A stretch of DNA of 64,000 nt from Prorocentrum cordatum (lineage: Eukaryota > Sar > Dinophyceae > Prorocentrales > Prorocentraceae). A model generated the notes under the pieces. The model was not told the origin of the DNA and did no database searches. It saw nothing but the letters and a program-made list of their open reading frames with translations. The translations under genes were made by a program, and so were the position numbers. Shown one piece after another: positions 9,676-19,923 of the stretch (its first letter is position 1; each line of letters starts with the position of its first letter). The stretch spans positions 87,501 to 151,500 of the forward strand of contig CAUYUJ010019249.1 in the NCBI GenBank assembly GCA_963575745.1, in the 5' to 3' direction.

Positions 9676-12600
9676 ATGCTCGCGCCTTGGCCCCTGGAGT
9701 CCTCGGCCCAGGCCACCTGTAGTTTCCGTGAGACGGGGTGGGCTGCAGCCGCCCCCGTCCACAAGTTTTGTACCCCACCCCCACCCCCTGGGAGAGCTCA
9801 ATTTTCCCTGAAAGTAGAGACGCTCAATTGCACTGCATGGTCATCGCTGCAGCGATGGCTCCCGCATTGCACGTCGCACATCATCCTGATCCAGGAGCAC
9901 CACCTGCGCCTCGGTGATGAAGCTGACCGAGCATCGTCCTGGGCCAAGGTTCACGGGTGGCAAATTCTCCTCACTCCCGCCCTCTCCACCCCGTCGGGGG
10001 GGACGTCCACCCCGTCGGGGGGGACGTCGGCTGGAGTAGGCATCATGGTCAGAGATTTCCTGGGCCTTCGGCCCCCGCCAGGTGGTCACGTTTTGGTCCC
10101 TCATAGGGTCGTAGGTGCCATCGTCAATATCCAAGGCGGCGACGCGCTGTACGTCGTCAGTGCGTACCTCCATCACTCCCAGGGGCTCAGCGACCACAAC
10201 CTGGGGCTCCTCTCGCATGTGGCCGCCGCATTGGAGGTGTGGGCTGGACCTTATATCCTGGGAGCTGATTTCAATATGGAACCGTCGGTTTTTCAGGAGT
10301 CTGAGTTTGCAAAGTCCTGTGGGGGACGTGTGGTGATTCCTGAGGCTGCTTCTGGATCTTGCCTTTCTACTGGAGGGACCCGCCTTGTGGATTTCTTCGT
10401 GGTCTCGTTGGGTCTTTCTAAAGGTTTGGCGAAAGTCCAGGTTGAGTTTGGTGCGTGTACATCACCACACTCACCTGTGTCATTGGAATTCTATCCGCAG
10501 CTGGCGCAGCTATACGGACTGAGGTTCCGCCGACCCCCACCTATCCCTGTGGATCCTATAGTTGGGCCTCAGCCTCAGCCTCCAAACTGGGACTCTGCGA
10601 GGGCCCTTGGGCAGCAGCTTTTGGATGTGCTGCAATCTGGGCACACTCAGACTGTCCAGAATTTGTTGGATGTGGTGTACGCGGCTTGGGCCAATCTTTC
10701 TGAGCGTGAGTTGGCCGACTCGAGGGGCGTCCAACTGCCACGTTTAGGAGCACGGTCCAAGGCCCCGCAGATGTACTGGGCTTTGGTTTTGGAGCAGGAC
10801 AGGAAGCCCCCAGTGCGACAGCCCCTGTGCTATGCAATCAAGTGGCTGAGTTTGAAGTTCAGAATGTACGTTTCGCTACTCGACGCTCCTGGCCCCGTTG
10901 CGGTCAGGCAGGCCAGGGAGCTACGTCGGGTCGTCCTGAATCCACCCGTCTTTTTGCATGAAGGATTGGCTCATCATCAGCGGTGGTATAATGAAGTTTG
11001 TGCAGCAGTGCAGAGTTCTCACGACTCCGACGTCTACGGGGCTCTGTGTGCTCAGCTCGATGTCGCAGTGGCTGCTGCTGAAGCCATCGCCCAACAGGAA
11101 GCTTTAAGTGGATGGAAGCAGTGGCTGCTCGACAAGGTTGAAGCAGGTGCGAAGCGTGCGCACTCGGTCGTTCGTGGTTTCACTCCGTGGGCTCCGACTA
11201 CGGCTTTGCTTTCCAACGGTATCGTCGTGGCTGATCCTCAGGCTCTCCTCGATGCACAAGCAAAGCAGTACGAGCAACTGTGGCACGCTCACTCGCACCC
11301 TCGGCCTCAGTCGGACACCTTTCAGCCTCTTCCCTCCTTGCCTCGGCTGGCTCCTGACGATCTCAGGGCTTGTAGTCGCAAGTTTCCCAAAACGACGGCT
11401 ACCTCGGTCGACGGCTTTCACATGCGCCACTTCGCGTCGCTGTCGGATGCCTCGCTCGACCTCCTCTCAGTCATTTACACAGCTATGGAAGTGAGCAGCC
11501 TCATCCCGAAGCAGGCCGCGATCACTATAATGTCTCTCATCGGCAAGCAGGCTGGGGGCTTCCGACCCATCGGCCTCTTCTCTTCCATTTATCGGTTGTG
11601 GGGCAAGGGGAGAAGAGGATACGGCACGCGATGGGAGGAGACCAATCGTCGCCCCTTTTTTGCAGCTGGCAAGTTCACCTCGTCCACTGACGTGGTCTGG
11701 CGGCAGTCTGTGAGGGGAGAGGTTGGCGTTCGTGACGGCAAGGTCTCTGCCATTTTGCTCTGGGACCTGGTCAAGTGTTTCGAATCGATTAACCTCGACC
11801 TCTTGCTCCACAGATGTGCCCAGCATGGCATGGACATGACCGTCGCGCGACTGGTGGTCTCCATGTATAGCAACGCTCGCTTCATCACCATGGGCCAGCT
11901 TTTGCGTGGCCCATTCTATGTACAGCACGGCATCGTCGCAGGCTGCCCCTTCGCCACGACGATGGTGAGGATTTTCGTCATAGGCCCCCTCGACTCGGCT
12001 GGCATCCCTCCCACCGTTTCGCTCGACGTCTACATCGATGACTATGGTTTGTCGACTGTCGGAACTACTTCGGAAGTTGTATATGATTTGGCAAGGGCGG
12101 CCGCTTCTTTGCACGATGCCATCGTGGACGACATAGGTGGCAGTATTTCGCACGACAAGGCCAACCTTGTGGCCTCCCATCGCCATGTTGCAGTGGAACT
12201 GCGCAAGCGACTGGGAGCTCTGGCTGGCAAGCGAGTTGTTTCTTCTGCAGCTAACCTTGGGATCGATCACACTTCGGGCAGGCCTAGAAGGGCCCCTACT
12301 CGGTCGAAGGTGTTTCGGGTGCGTATGCTCACGCTCAAGCACAAGACCAAACGACTGCAGAAGATACGACAGGCTTTAGGAAGGCACTCCAGGAAGCTGT
12401 TTATCACAGGCCCTCTGCCAGGGTACTACTATGGAAGTGAGGTTCATGGGGTTTCTGATGCTGAATGGGGGCGTGTTCGGCGTGCTTTCGGTCGTTGTAT
12501 CAGGCCCAAGGCTGGGTCCCGCTCGCTCACCTCAGCTGTCATCCTGGAAAAGGACCCCACGTACTACGGGCCCATCGCGCCCATCCTGAGGTACGCCAAG

Positions 12601-14433
12601 GAGCTCTGGGGGACCCATATGCGCTCTTTTACGTTTACCCTGTCCTGGCCTGAGCTCCGCACTTCTTGGGAGTCCATATTCCTGGGACCAGGGCCCGACA
12701 ACTGGAAGCAGGTCTCGGGGCCCATCAGTGCCATGAAGCTTAGTTTGCAGCGCATTGGGTGGTCGATGCCCAGTTTCACGGTCATGAGGGACCAGTTTGG
12801 TGTGGACCTGCCGCTCACCTTGGTCAGCCCCGCTCTTCTGAAGCGCCACCTTAGGCAGGCGGTGCTTCACCTTCATGAGCGACGCGCAGGCGCCAAGTTT
12901 CTGCCCTCTCTTCCGCAGCCTGTTCGAGTTTGTCATGATCAGGTGTATGCTATGTTGCAATCCTCCAAGTGGACCCCGCGGGAGAAGGGCTCTATGAAGG
13001 CCCTTGCGTGCTCGGCTGTGTGGACAAAGACTCGGGCTCGCAGTGCTGGTTATGATCAGGGCGACGTACTTTGTGTGCTCTGTGGAGGTGCCGACGACAC
13101 CCTCTTGCACAGATTGTGGCGTTGCCCCGCCTGCGAAGATATACGCAAGGAAGTACTAGGGAAGGATGCTTGGCTTGCCCCTCCCCTGGACCTCTCGGAG
13201 CAGAGTGACCCCGAGCAGTACCTACTGTATACCCGTGGTCTTTATGTACACCCTGGAGACTACCTCCCCCGTCCAGCACATGAAATTGATGGTCCTGGTT
13301 CTGGGATTCAGGTGTCTTGGGCTGGGGACCCGTACAACTCCAGTACCTCCGTCTGCGGTAGGTTATATGTAGATGGCTCTTGTTTTAGGAATGTGTCTCC
13401 TGAGCTCTCCAGGGCGGGGTGGTCTGTGGTTAGCGTCTCAGAAGCAGGAGAAGTGCTGTGTGTTATTTCTGGGCCGCTCCTGGCCCACTTTCCCCAAACT
13501 TCTCAAGCTTCTGAGTATGCCGCATATTGTATCGCCGCCCAGTGTGGGGTGGAGGGCAGTCACATCTACAGTGACTGTCAGAATGTGGTTTCCGCCGCTC
13601 TCGACCCTATCCCAGCGCGGCTGTCTTTTCGCCGACCGTATGCGGGTTTTATGCTTCAGGCGTTGGGCCTTATCGCCAGTGCTGTCAGTAAGGTCAAGGG
13701 GCATGTCCTCGACAGCCCCGACCTCTCAGATGAGGCGAGGGCCCACAAGCTAGGCAATGACACTGCTGACCAGGCCGCTCGCCTCGCCGCTTTGAGGCAT
13801 CCGGCCCCCGCCCCTGTGGACGCTGAGCGGGCCGCGCGCTCGGCGCGTATTGCGAGGGCGGTCTGCAGGCTCGCTGCGCGGGTCATGTCTCTCTGGCCGA
13901 GGCTTGATCTTTCGGAGGCCTCCAGGACCAAGCCCCCCTCCTCCCCGAGGCCTCTCCTCCCTTCTCACTCCTGGTCCTGGGAAGGCAGGTTTTGGATTTG
14001 TAGTTCGTGCTTTCGGTGTGCCCGTGGCCCCCAGAAGCCTCACCCTGGAAGGTGCCGAGGAGCGGCCACCATCAAAGGCATCACAGGCCAAGGGCTGCTG
14101 GACCATGGGCACAGACCCATCTATTTTGATGTGAATCAGGGAGGGGGCTTGCTTGTCGCCTGCACCCGCTGTTGCTACTATACGTGCGGTGGGCAGGTCA
14201 GGAATCTCGGCAAGCCGTGCTGTGGGCCCCCTGACCCCAAGCGTAAGTCCGATCATGGCAGGAGGCATGCCTGGGGCCAGATTTTAAAGGGGAAGCACCC
14301 CAAGTCGGGCGCCAGCCTATCGACGGGGCTGGATGATCCAGCGACCTCGTCGGATGGGCCGCCCGTCGACCCGCCCCTTCCCCTCGATCCTGCGATGCCG
14401 CAGCAGGCGCCCGAGCCCGAGGCACCTGCATAG
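9676..14433 (+). CDS. LINE-A ORF2: endonuclease - reverse transcriptase - RNase H polyprotein
   Basis: About 1585 residues from the ATG at 9676; the frame is open much further upstream, so the start is uncertain. An exonuclease-endonuclease-phosphatase domain lies at about 9810-10500: LNC, LIQEHH near 9885, GADFNMEPS near 10265, LVDFF and SPHSPV. The RT spans about 11500-12300 with FRPIGL, WDLVKCFESIN, GCPF and catalytic YIDD at 12031-12042. A C-x2-C...H...C finger (CVLCGG..HRLWRCPAC) lies near 13070-13135. RNase H spans about 13360-13790 (LYVDGS, IYSDCQN, GNDTADQAA). A terminal cysteine module (WICSSCFRCA ... CTRCCYYTC) ends the protein. The enzyme would nick target DNA and prime reverse transcription from it. 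All catalytic motifs look intact. Confidence 0.9.
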   Translation: MLAPWPLESSAQATCSFRETGWAAAAPVHKFCTPPPPPGRAQFSLKVETLNCTAWSSLQRWLPHCTSHIILIQEHHLRLGDEADRASSWAKVHGWQILLTPALSTPSGGTSTPSGGTSAGVGIMVRDFLGLRPPPGGHVLVPHRVVGAIVNIQGGDALYVVSAYLHHSQGLSDHNLGLLSHVAAALEVWAGPYILGADFNMEPSVFQESEFAKSCGGRVVIPEAASGSCLSTGGTRLVDFFVVSLGLSKGLAKVQVEFGACTSPHSPVSLEFYPQLAQLYGLRFRRPPPIPVDPIVGPQPQPPNWDSARALGQQLLDVLQSGHTQTVQNLLDVVYAAWANLSERELADSRGVQLPRLGARSKAPQMYWALVLEQDRKPPVRQPLCYAIKWLSLKFRMYVSLLDAPGPVAVRQARELRRVVLNPPVFLHEGLAHHQRWYNEVCAAVQSSHDSDVYGALCAQLDVAVAAAEAIAQQEALSGWKQWLLDKVEAGAKRAHSVVRGFTPWAPTTALLSNGIVVADPQALLDAQAKQYEQLWHAHSHPRPQSDTFQPLPSLPRLAPDDLRACSRKFPKTTATSVDGFHMRHFASLSDASLDLLSVIYTAMEVSSLIPKQAAITIMSLIGKQAGGFRPIGLFSSIYRLWGKGRRGYGTRWEETNRRPFFAAGKFTSSTDVVWRQSVRGEVGVRDGKVSAILLWDLVKCFESINLDLLLHRCAQHGMDMTVARLVVSMYSNARFITMGQLLRGPFYVQHGIVAGCPFATTMVRIFVIGPLDSAGIPPTVSLDVYIDDYGLSTVGTTSEVVYDLARAAASLHDAIVDDIGGSISHDKANLVASHRHVAVELRKRLGALAGKRVVSSAANLGIDHTSGRPRRAPTRSKVFRVRMLTLKHKTKRLQKIRQALGRHSRKLFITGPLPGYYYGSEVHGVSDAEWGRVRRAFGRCIRPKAGSRSLTSAVILEKDPTYYGPIAPILRYAKELWGTHMRSFTFTLSWPELRTSWESIFLGPGPDNWKQVSGPISAMKLSLQRIGWSMPSFTVMRDQFGVDLPLTLVSPALLKRHLRQAVLHLHERRAGAKFLPSLPQPVRVCHDQVYAMLQSSKWTPREKGSMKALACSAVWTKTRARSAGYDQGDVLCVLCGGADDTLLHRLWRCPACEDIRKEVLGKDAWLAPPLDLSEQSDPEQYLLYTRGLYVHPGDYLPRPAHEIDGPGSGIQVSWAGDPYNSSTSVCGRLYVDGSCFRNVSPELSRAGWSVVSVSEAGEVLCVISGPLLAHFPQTSQASEYAAYCIAAQCGVEGSHIYSDCQNVVSAALDPIPARLSFRRPYAGFMLQALGLIASAVSKVKGHVLDSPDLSDEARAHKLGNDTADQAARLAALRHPAPAPVDAERAARSARIARAVCRLAARVMSLWPRLDLSEASRTKPPSSPRPLLPSHSWSWEGRFWICSSCFRCARGPQKPHPGRCRGAATIKGITGQGLLDHGHRPIYFDVNQGGGLLVACTRCCYYTCGGQVRNLGKPCCGPPDPKRKSDHGRRHAWGQILKGKHPKSGASLSTGLDDPATSSDGPPVDPPLPLDPAMPQQAPEPEAPA

Positions 14434-15118
14434 TGGGCGGAAGTACAGGCGTGGGTTTGTCTACCCAACGGGGGGCGCGGTGCGAGTGGGGACTGCCCGG
14501 CGGCGCGCCGTTAGTGACCCTCGCACCGTTGCTCCCCGGCCCCGCGCACGGCGCGGAGTGTGCCCCTTGTTGGATGAGGGTCTCTCTCTCGTCCCTTTCC
14601 TTTTCGAGGCGTGTTCGTGATTCACCTGCACGCTCTCGGCACTGTCCTCACTGTCCTCCTCCTCCCCAGGCTCCCATCGAGGGCCCCAGGCAGCTGGTGG
14701 GGCCCCCAGGCCATGCCAACGATTTCGAGGCAGAGGAGGAGGCCGTGGAGGCCCTCTTTGCCGACACCCAGGCGCCGCCCGCGCCGCCAGCCCCTCGTGG
14801 CCTGGGACTTTCTTCTTCCCCCTCCCCTCCCAATGCGGTGGGCGTGGGGGGCCCCTTTTCCCCTTCCCCCCCAAAGGGGGGGGGAGGGAAAGAGCAGCTC
14901 CGACGAGTCAGGTTCCGCCTCCTGGAGGAGGAGAGTGCGGGTCCCGTCCGAGCTGCTCGTGTAAGGTCTGCGGTGTCTGTCGACTCCGTCTGACTTCGGT
15001 CCCTGGGGTGCCCGCCGCTTGCGTCGGCCACCGCCTCGGTCCGCTTCCGCCAGCTCTGTTTCAGCCCAGGCTGTTTCAACCTGTCGGCCTCCCTCCGCGG
15101 TTGATGTTGAAAAAAAAA

Positions 15119-15238
15119 ACTCCTCCTTCCTCCCCCTCCTCCCTCCTCCCTCCTCCTCCCTCCTCCTCCTCCTCCTCCTCCTCCTCCTCCCCTCCTCCTC
15201 CTCCTCCTCCTCCTCCTCCTCCTCCTCCTCCTCCTCCT
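15119..15238. repeat. (TCC)n microsatellite at the LINE-A 3' end
   Basis: Directly abuts the ten-A run of LINE-A and is almost pure TCC/CTC. From 15239 to about 15690 the sequence is extremely GC-rich (GCCGCC words) with no supported gene. Confidence 0.93.
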
Positions 15239-15697
15239 GCGGCGGTGGCCCCGGGGCTCCCGAGTCCGCGGGGAGCCCCGGGGCCTTTCGGCGAGCGCGG
15301 CACGCGCGGCCGCCGCGCCCCGCCGCGCGCCGCCGCGAGCCGCCGCAGCTGCCGCCCGCCGCCGGGCGAGGCGTCTGCGCCGCCAGGCGCCGTCGCGGCC
15401 GCCGCCGCCGCGCGGTCGCCGCCGGTGCCGCCGCCGCGCGCCGCCGCCGGGCGCGCCGCCGCCGAGCCGCCGCCGCCGGGCGCCGTGCCGCGCGGCGCCG
15501 GGCGCCGCCGCGGGCCGCGGGCCAGGCGGTTGTGACGTAGGAGGTCTGAATCCTCCCCCACCTGGCCCAATGCGCGCCCGCGGCGGCCACGCCGCAGCGT
15601 CCGCGGCGCGGGGTGCAGCTCCAGCAGCCGCGGCGGCGCCAGGGGGCCGGGCCGCGGGTCGTGCCCGGTCAGCGGTCAGCAGCCAGGGCAGGCGCGC

Positions 15698-18600
15698 TTA
15701 CGCGCGCCGCGCGCGCCGCGCTGGCGGCGCGCCGGGGTTCGCGGCAGGCGTCCGCCGCGCCGCGCCGCCCCGCGGCAGCACGGCAGTCCGCCAGGCTTCG
15801 GCGTTGCCCCGCTGCAGCGCGGCAGAGAGGCTTTGCCGCGCGGCCGCGAGGACTTGTGGGTCCCCGGCAGACCAAGTGCGCAGCAGGGCCTGCGCCTCCT
15901 TCCCAGGCCGGCCCAGCGTCTCGAGTGCGAAGGCGAGGAGCGCGGGCCCTGGGTAGCGCCGGTGCTTGCGCTCTTCGGCCGCTGCGGCCGCGGCGCCGTC
16001 CCTGGTCGCGCGGCTGCGGCCCGCGCCCGTGCCAGCCCCGAGCGCAGCGTCGGTGACCGTGACGTCGACGTACTGCCGCCCAGCGACAGGATCAACGTAG
16101 GTCACGTCCAAGCGCGCGGCTTCCACGCTGCCGTCCGGGCGGGCGCGGTCCCAGGCGGGCACGGCCTGCTCGGTGTCCACGCCCGCGGCGCCCTGCTCAG
16201 CCAGCCAGCCGGCCAGCCAGTCGCGCACGCCGTCGTGCTTCTCGATGGCCAGGCCGCCCGCGGGGCAGCCTACCGCGTGGCCGGGGTCCGCGCGCAGGTC
16301 GCAGCCGCAGACCGTGCCGTCGCTCCTCCGCCGCAGGCAGGTGGGGCTGGCTCCCTCGGGCAGTGGCAAGCGCAGCCGGAGGGCGAGCGCTGGTTGCAGG
16401 TGCTCGTCAGCCAGGAGGTGGTCTTGCCGCGTCGGGGGCAAGAGGAAGGCGCCCGCGCCTTTGCCGCCCGCGGAGCGGAGGCTGGCGGCTTCGCTCGCCG
16501 GCAAGGAGGCCAGCAGGCGGGCGCGTCGCTGCTGCTGCGCCGGCTGAGTCAAACGCTTCTGCGCCTTCTCCCGGCGCTCGGCTGCGGCGTAGACCCCGGC
16601 AGTGGCGCTCGTCCCAGCCAGCCGCCCCGCTTGCTCGGCCGTCGCCCACGTCTGAGGGCAGGCGGCGGCAAAGGCCTGGAGGCTGGGCTCGCCGAGCTCG
16701 CGGCGCACCTCCGCCAAGCACGCCTGCCAGGAGCCCACGAACGCGGGCAGACGTCGCTCCTCCAAGCTGTGCAGGCCAAGCCCGCTGCCCGCCAAGGGCA
16801 GGAAGGCCACCTCGCGCGCAGTCGCGGTGAGCGGCTGCCCCAGCGCACCCTGAGCGTGCTCCAAGACTCTGTCGTCGTAGGCGCGGGCCCAGGCCTCGTC
16901 GAGCAGGTGCGCGCGCGCGTGGTGGAGGGCCGCGCCGTTGACGAACGTGCGCAGGAGCACGAGCTCGTCCTGCAGCCGGAGGCCGTGCCCGCGCAGGTGT
17001 TCCAGCTTCGCCAGGAATGCGCGCAAGTGGCCAGCCGCCGACTCGGGCGCGGCCGCCGTGCCAAAGCTCGTCCGCCCGGGATCCTGGCCGAGGTCGTCTT
17101 CCGCCGCCCCGCCGCAGACGAACGGCAAGCGGCTGCCTACGCACTTGAGCTCGGCCACCGCCGCGGTCGCGAGACCTGGCGGGAGCTGCGGCCCGCGCGG
17201 GTTCCACGCCTTGGTCTTGTCGGCGTTGAGGCGGAGGCCGCGCGCTGCGAAGAGAGCCGGGGCGTCGGCGAGGGCCGCGGCGAGTGCTTGCGGCGCGCCG
17301 ACGACAAACACGTCATCGAGGTAGGCCTTGATGTTTGGGTCGTGCTGGAAGGCGGCCGCCGCCAGCTCCTCGTAGAGCCTCGCCGTGGCTGTGGCGTAGA
17401 AAGCCGGGGACAGGGGGCAGCCCTGGTCCAGGCCGCGTTCCGCTGTCACCTCCGCTGCCGGGCCGCCCGCGTGAGCGCCGTGCGTGGTGCCCCCGCCGTG
17501 CCAAGCCGAGGCGAGGCGCGAGAGGGGCGGCAGGCGCCGGGTGACTTCCCGGAGCACGACATCCCAGTCGATCTCGTTGAAGGCGTTGGCCACGTCGAGT
17601 GACAGCACTGCGCTGTTCTGGGCCTTCTCCACAGAGCAGTTCACCAGCTTGTGCATGACCTCCACGCCGTTGCGCCGGCCAACCCCGTACTGGTGCGGCC
17701 CCACCGCCTGGGCGATGAGCTCTTTGTGTTTCTTCGTCGCTGCCCTCGCCGCCATGCGTCGGAGCGTCTCTCCGCAGGCGAGAGGCCGCACCCCGCCGTC
17801 TGGTTTCTGGAGCGGGATTAGGCGGCCGCCCAGCAGCGCCGTTGAGGCAGCCGGCGGCGCCTCGCCACGCATGATGAAGGCGAGCACCTGCACCAGCGCC
17901 TCCTTCCCGTCGGTGTTCCCGCGGAGCGTCGCCCAGTGCTCAAAGCGGGCACCCGTGAGGCCCGGCCCCGAATGCCGCGGGAACTTGGTCAAGTGCCCGG
18001 CGGCCTCCTCCGCAGCCTCGGCCTCCCAAGCCTCCTCTGGGTGTCGCGGCGGAGGCGGCGCTCGCGGGGCTCCGGCTTCTGGGAAAAGGCTGGCCAGGCG
18101 GGCGCGCGCCTCCGCCCCGACAGCCAGCTTCCCTGGGCCGCTCGCGGCCGCGGCGGCCCGAGACACCTCCCCAAGAGTGATGAGTTCGTGCACCCGCTTG
18201 GTCTGGGTTGCGGCGTCCGGCGGCCGCCGGCCGCCGTCGCCACTGTCGCCGGGGCGCGCTGTGGCCGCCCAGAGCCCCACCCAATCACCCGCCCATGCTT
18301 GCCGGATTCTGGCGGTGATCACTCCCAGGGCGGTGGGTCGATCGGCGTGCCGGTCATCGCCAGCAGGAGGGATGGCGAAGAGCATGCGCGGTAGGAGCAG
18401 CAAGCGCGCCCAGGCCGCCTCTCGGGCTGGGTCTGTGGCCACCGCCTTCAGCGCCGCGGCCATCAGCTCGCCAACGGCCACGGTGAGGCTGTCTGGGACG
18501 GCCGCCCATGTGGGCACGGGCTCGCGGAGGGCGCCCTGGAGGTCGAAGGTGTCCCACCACGTCAGGCCTGGGAGGTTTCCGGCCTCGGCGGCGACCGCGT

Positions 18601-19147
18601 GCCGGGGCTCCGGGTCCCCCGAAGGTGCGTCGGCGGCGCTTGGCTGCGGCGTTGTGGCGTCCACCACGCACGCGAGGACCTCCGCGCGCGCCTCCTCGGG
18701 CAGCGCGGCCAGACCCTCGACCGCGCCTGCCGGGATGCCTCCAGGGATGCAGGCAGGATGTCGGAAGTAGCGGTCCGGGTTGGCGCGGCTCGCCAGCCGC
18801 ACCTCCTTGTGAGCGAAGCCTTGACAACAAACGTAACACATTGCAACATGTTTCCGAACAGGCTGCAGAGTCGCCGTCCAGGTACTCACCCTGGGGCGGC
18901 GCGCGGCGCGGGGCGGCCGGGCGGCAGCGGCGGCGGGCGGTGCAGCGGCAGCCCCTGCGGCGCCCCCCGAAGCAGCAGCGGCGCCAGGTGCGCCGCCAAG
19001 ATGAGCTGCTCCGGAAGGCGCGGCACCAGCCGCCCCACGCAAGTTCTCCACGCCCCTGACGATGTCCGACGTCACCTCGTCCTCATCCTGCATCTCCTCA
19101 TCCTCGTCCGCCGCAGCGCCCGAGCCCACGTTCACATCGTTCTCCAT
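15698..19147 (-). CDS. R2-like non-LTR retrotransposon protein: PARP-like zinc finger, RT, restriction-like endonuclease
   Basis: About 1149 residues from the ATG at 19147 (the frame runs open to 19543 through a poly-Glu repeat, so the start is uncertain). After an acidic N-terminus and an Ala/Pro linker comes a C-x2-C ... EVRL ... YFRHPAC finger at about 18745-18845, resembling PARP-type nick-sensing fingers. RT motifs: LIPLQKPDGGVRPL, VLSLDVANAFNEIDW near 17560-17610, GCPLSP, catalytic AYLDDVF with YLDD at 17312-17323, LNADKTK. The C-terminus has a C-x-C ... H ... C knot followed by KHD and then RPDG ... LDVTYVD (about 16090-16310), the PD-(D/E)xK nuclease arrangement of R2/CRE-type elements. 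No frameshift is visible, so the copy may be functional. Insertion specificity is unknown. Confidence 0.85.
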   Translation of the reverse strand: MENDVNVGSGAAADEDEEMQDEDEVTSDIVRGVENLRGAAGAAPSGAAHLGGAPGAAAASGGAAGAAAAPPAAAAARPPRAARRPRVSTWTATLQPVRKHVAMCYVCCQGFAHKEVRLASRANPDRYFRHPACIPGGIPAGAVEGLAALPEEARAEVLACVVDATTPQPSAADAPSGDPEPRHAVAAEAGNLPGLTWWDTFDLQGALREPVPTWAAVPDSLTVAVGELMAAALKAVATDPAREAAWARLLLLPRMLFAIPPAGDDRHADRPTALGVITARIRQAWAGDWVGLWAATARPGDSGDGGRRPPDAATQTKRVHELITLGEVSRAAAAASGPGKLAVGAEARARLASLFPEAGAPRAPPPPRHPEEAWEAEAAEEAAGHLTKFPRHSGPGLTGARFEHWATLRGNTDGKEALVQVLAFIMRGEAPPAASTALLGGRLIPLQKPDGGVRPLACGETLRRMAARAATKKHKELIAQAVGPHQYGVGRRNGVEVMHKLVNCSVEKAQNSAVLSLDVANAFNEIDWDVVLREVTRRLPPLSRLASAWHGGGTTHGAHAGGPAAEVTAERGLDQGCPLSPAFYATATARLYEELAAAAFQHDPNIKAYLDDVFVVGAPQALAAALADAPALFAARGLRLNADKTKAWNPRGPQLPPGLATAAVAELKCVGSRLPFVCGGAAEDDLGQDPGRTSFGTAAAPESAAGHLRAFLAKLEHLRGHGLRLQDELVLLRTFVNGAALHHARAHLLDEAWARAYDDRVLEHAQGALGQPLTATAREVAFLPLAGSGLGLHSLEERRLPAFVGSWQACLAEVRRELGEPSLQAFAAACPQTWATAEQAGRLAGTSATAGVYAAAERREKAQKRLTQPAQQQRRARLLASLPASEAASLRSAGGKGAGAFLLPPTRQDHLLADEHLQPALALRLRLPLPEGASPTCLRRRSDGTVCGCDLRADPGHAVGCPAGGLAIEKHDGVRDWLAGWLAEQGAAGVDTEQAVPAWDRARPDGSVEAARLDVTYVDPVAGRQYVDVTVTDAALGAGTGAGRSRATRDGAAAAAAEERKHRRYPGPALLAFALETLGRPGKEAQALLRTWSAGDPQVLAAARQSLSAALQRGNAEAWRTAVLPRGGAARRTPAANPGAPPARRARRA

Positions 19148-19154
19148 CTCGTCG

Positions 19155-19530
19155 AAGAAGTTCCTGAAATTTCCTCCTCCTCCTCCTCGCCGGTCGCGGG
19201 GGGGTGCCGCCCCCGCGGGCGTGCTGCAGCGGCGGCCGGCGTTGCCGACCCGCCGCGGCGCGCGAGCCCGGCCCCCAGGGCGGCCGAGCGCAGCCCGCGA
19301 TCCGATCGGCGCGATCGGAGCGCGGCAGACGACGATCGCACGGGGGGGGGGGGCACGATCCTCCTCCTCCTCCTCCTCCTCCTCCTCCTGCTCCTCCTCC
19401 TGCTCCTCCTCCTCCTCCGCCTCCTCCTCCTTCTCCTCCTCCTCATCCTCCTCCTCCTCCTCCTCCTCCTCCTCCTCCTCCTCCTCCCTCCTCCTCCCAC
19501 ACCACCCCCTCCTCCTCCTCATCCCTCCCA
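19155..19530. repeat. (CTC)n-rich tract at the 5' side of the minus-strand RT element
   Basis: Short CTC run at about 19169-19188, a GC-rich interval, then a long CTC/CTG tract at about 19360-19530. On the minus strand it encodes poly-Glu in frame with the RT gene, which extends that open frame artificially. Confidence 0.9.
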
Positions 19531-19753
19531 GGTCCCCCCGCAAGATCGACTACTGCTGCAGGACGCAGCACAAGGGCTGCCAGGGCGAGGAGCCGGAGTG
19601 AGCGCGAGGTGCGCTCTTCGCGGGGAGCAGTGGGGGCGGCGAGCGGGCACGCGCTGTCCACTGTGAATGCTGGCCAGTGAATCAATCCGCGCTCGCCGCT
19701 GTATCGTTTTTTGGGGCGCCTCCTAAGTGGGGCCTCCGCACCGCCAGCTCATT

Positions 19754-19923
19754 CGGGGGTGGACAGAACCCCCAACAGTGACACGTCGATTAGTGAGTTG
19801 TTCGTTTTCGGTTCTCGAGAGGGCGCCGTGGCCGTTATTTTCCAGGCTTGCGCCCGCCAGGTTTGGGCCTCAGGTCGTTCTCACTAAACCATGTTCTACT
19901 AAAGGGGGGTCTGTCCATCCCCG
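19754..19923. mobile_element. 170-bp MITE, copy 1
   Basis: Bounded by about 20-bp terminal inverted repeats (CGGGGGTGGACAGAACCCCC left; reverse complement of the right end differs at two positions). The element is flanked by the 3-bp direct repeat ATT (19751-19753 and 19924-19926). An equally long copy lies at 57576-57745. The interior is similar in both (TGACACGTCGATTAGTGA, TTTTCGGTTCTCGAGAGGG). No ORF, so it would be mobilised by an unidentified transposase leaving 3-bp duplications. Confidence 0.85.

Larger units (their letters stand above)
8094..15119 (+). mobile_element. LINE-A: non-LTR retrotransposon, apurinic-endonuclease type
   Basis: Contains ORF1 (zinc finger, coiled coil) and ORF2 (endonuclease, RT, RNase H, cysteine module) in the usual LINE order, then a 3' region ending in ten A at 15110-15119, a plausible poly(A) tail. 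The 5' limit is unknown; 8094 is the first ATG of ORF1. The A-run is followed immediately by a (TCC)n tract. Both ORFs are uninterrupted, so the copy may be young. The decayed element at 54.6-61.4 kb has the same organisation. Confidence 0.85.

Noticed and set aside
14622-15590. 322-residue minus-strand frame with poly-Glu and poly-Arg
   Set aside because: Arises from the (TCC)n tract and GCC-rich sequence.
15833-18770. Long plus-strand open frames (589 and 428 residues) opposite the RT gene
   Set aside because: Antisense shadows of the GC-rich minus-strand RT gene; no domain motifs.
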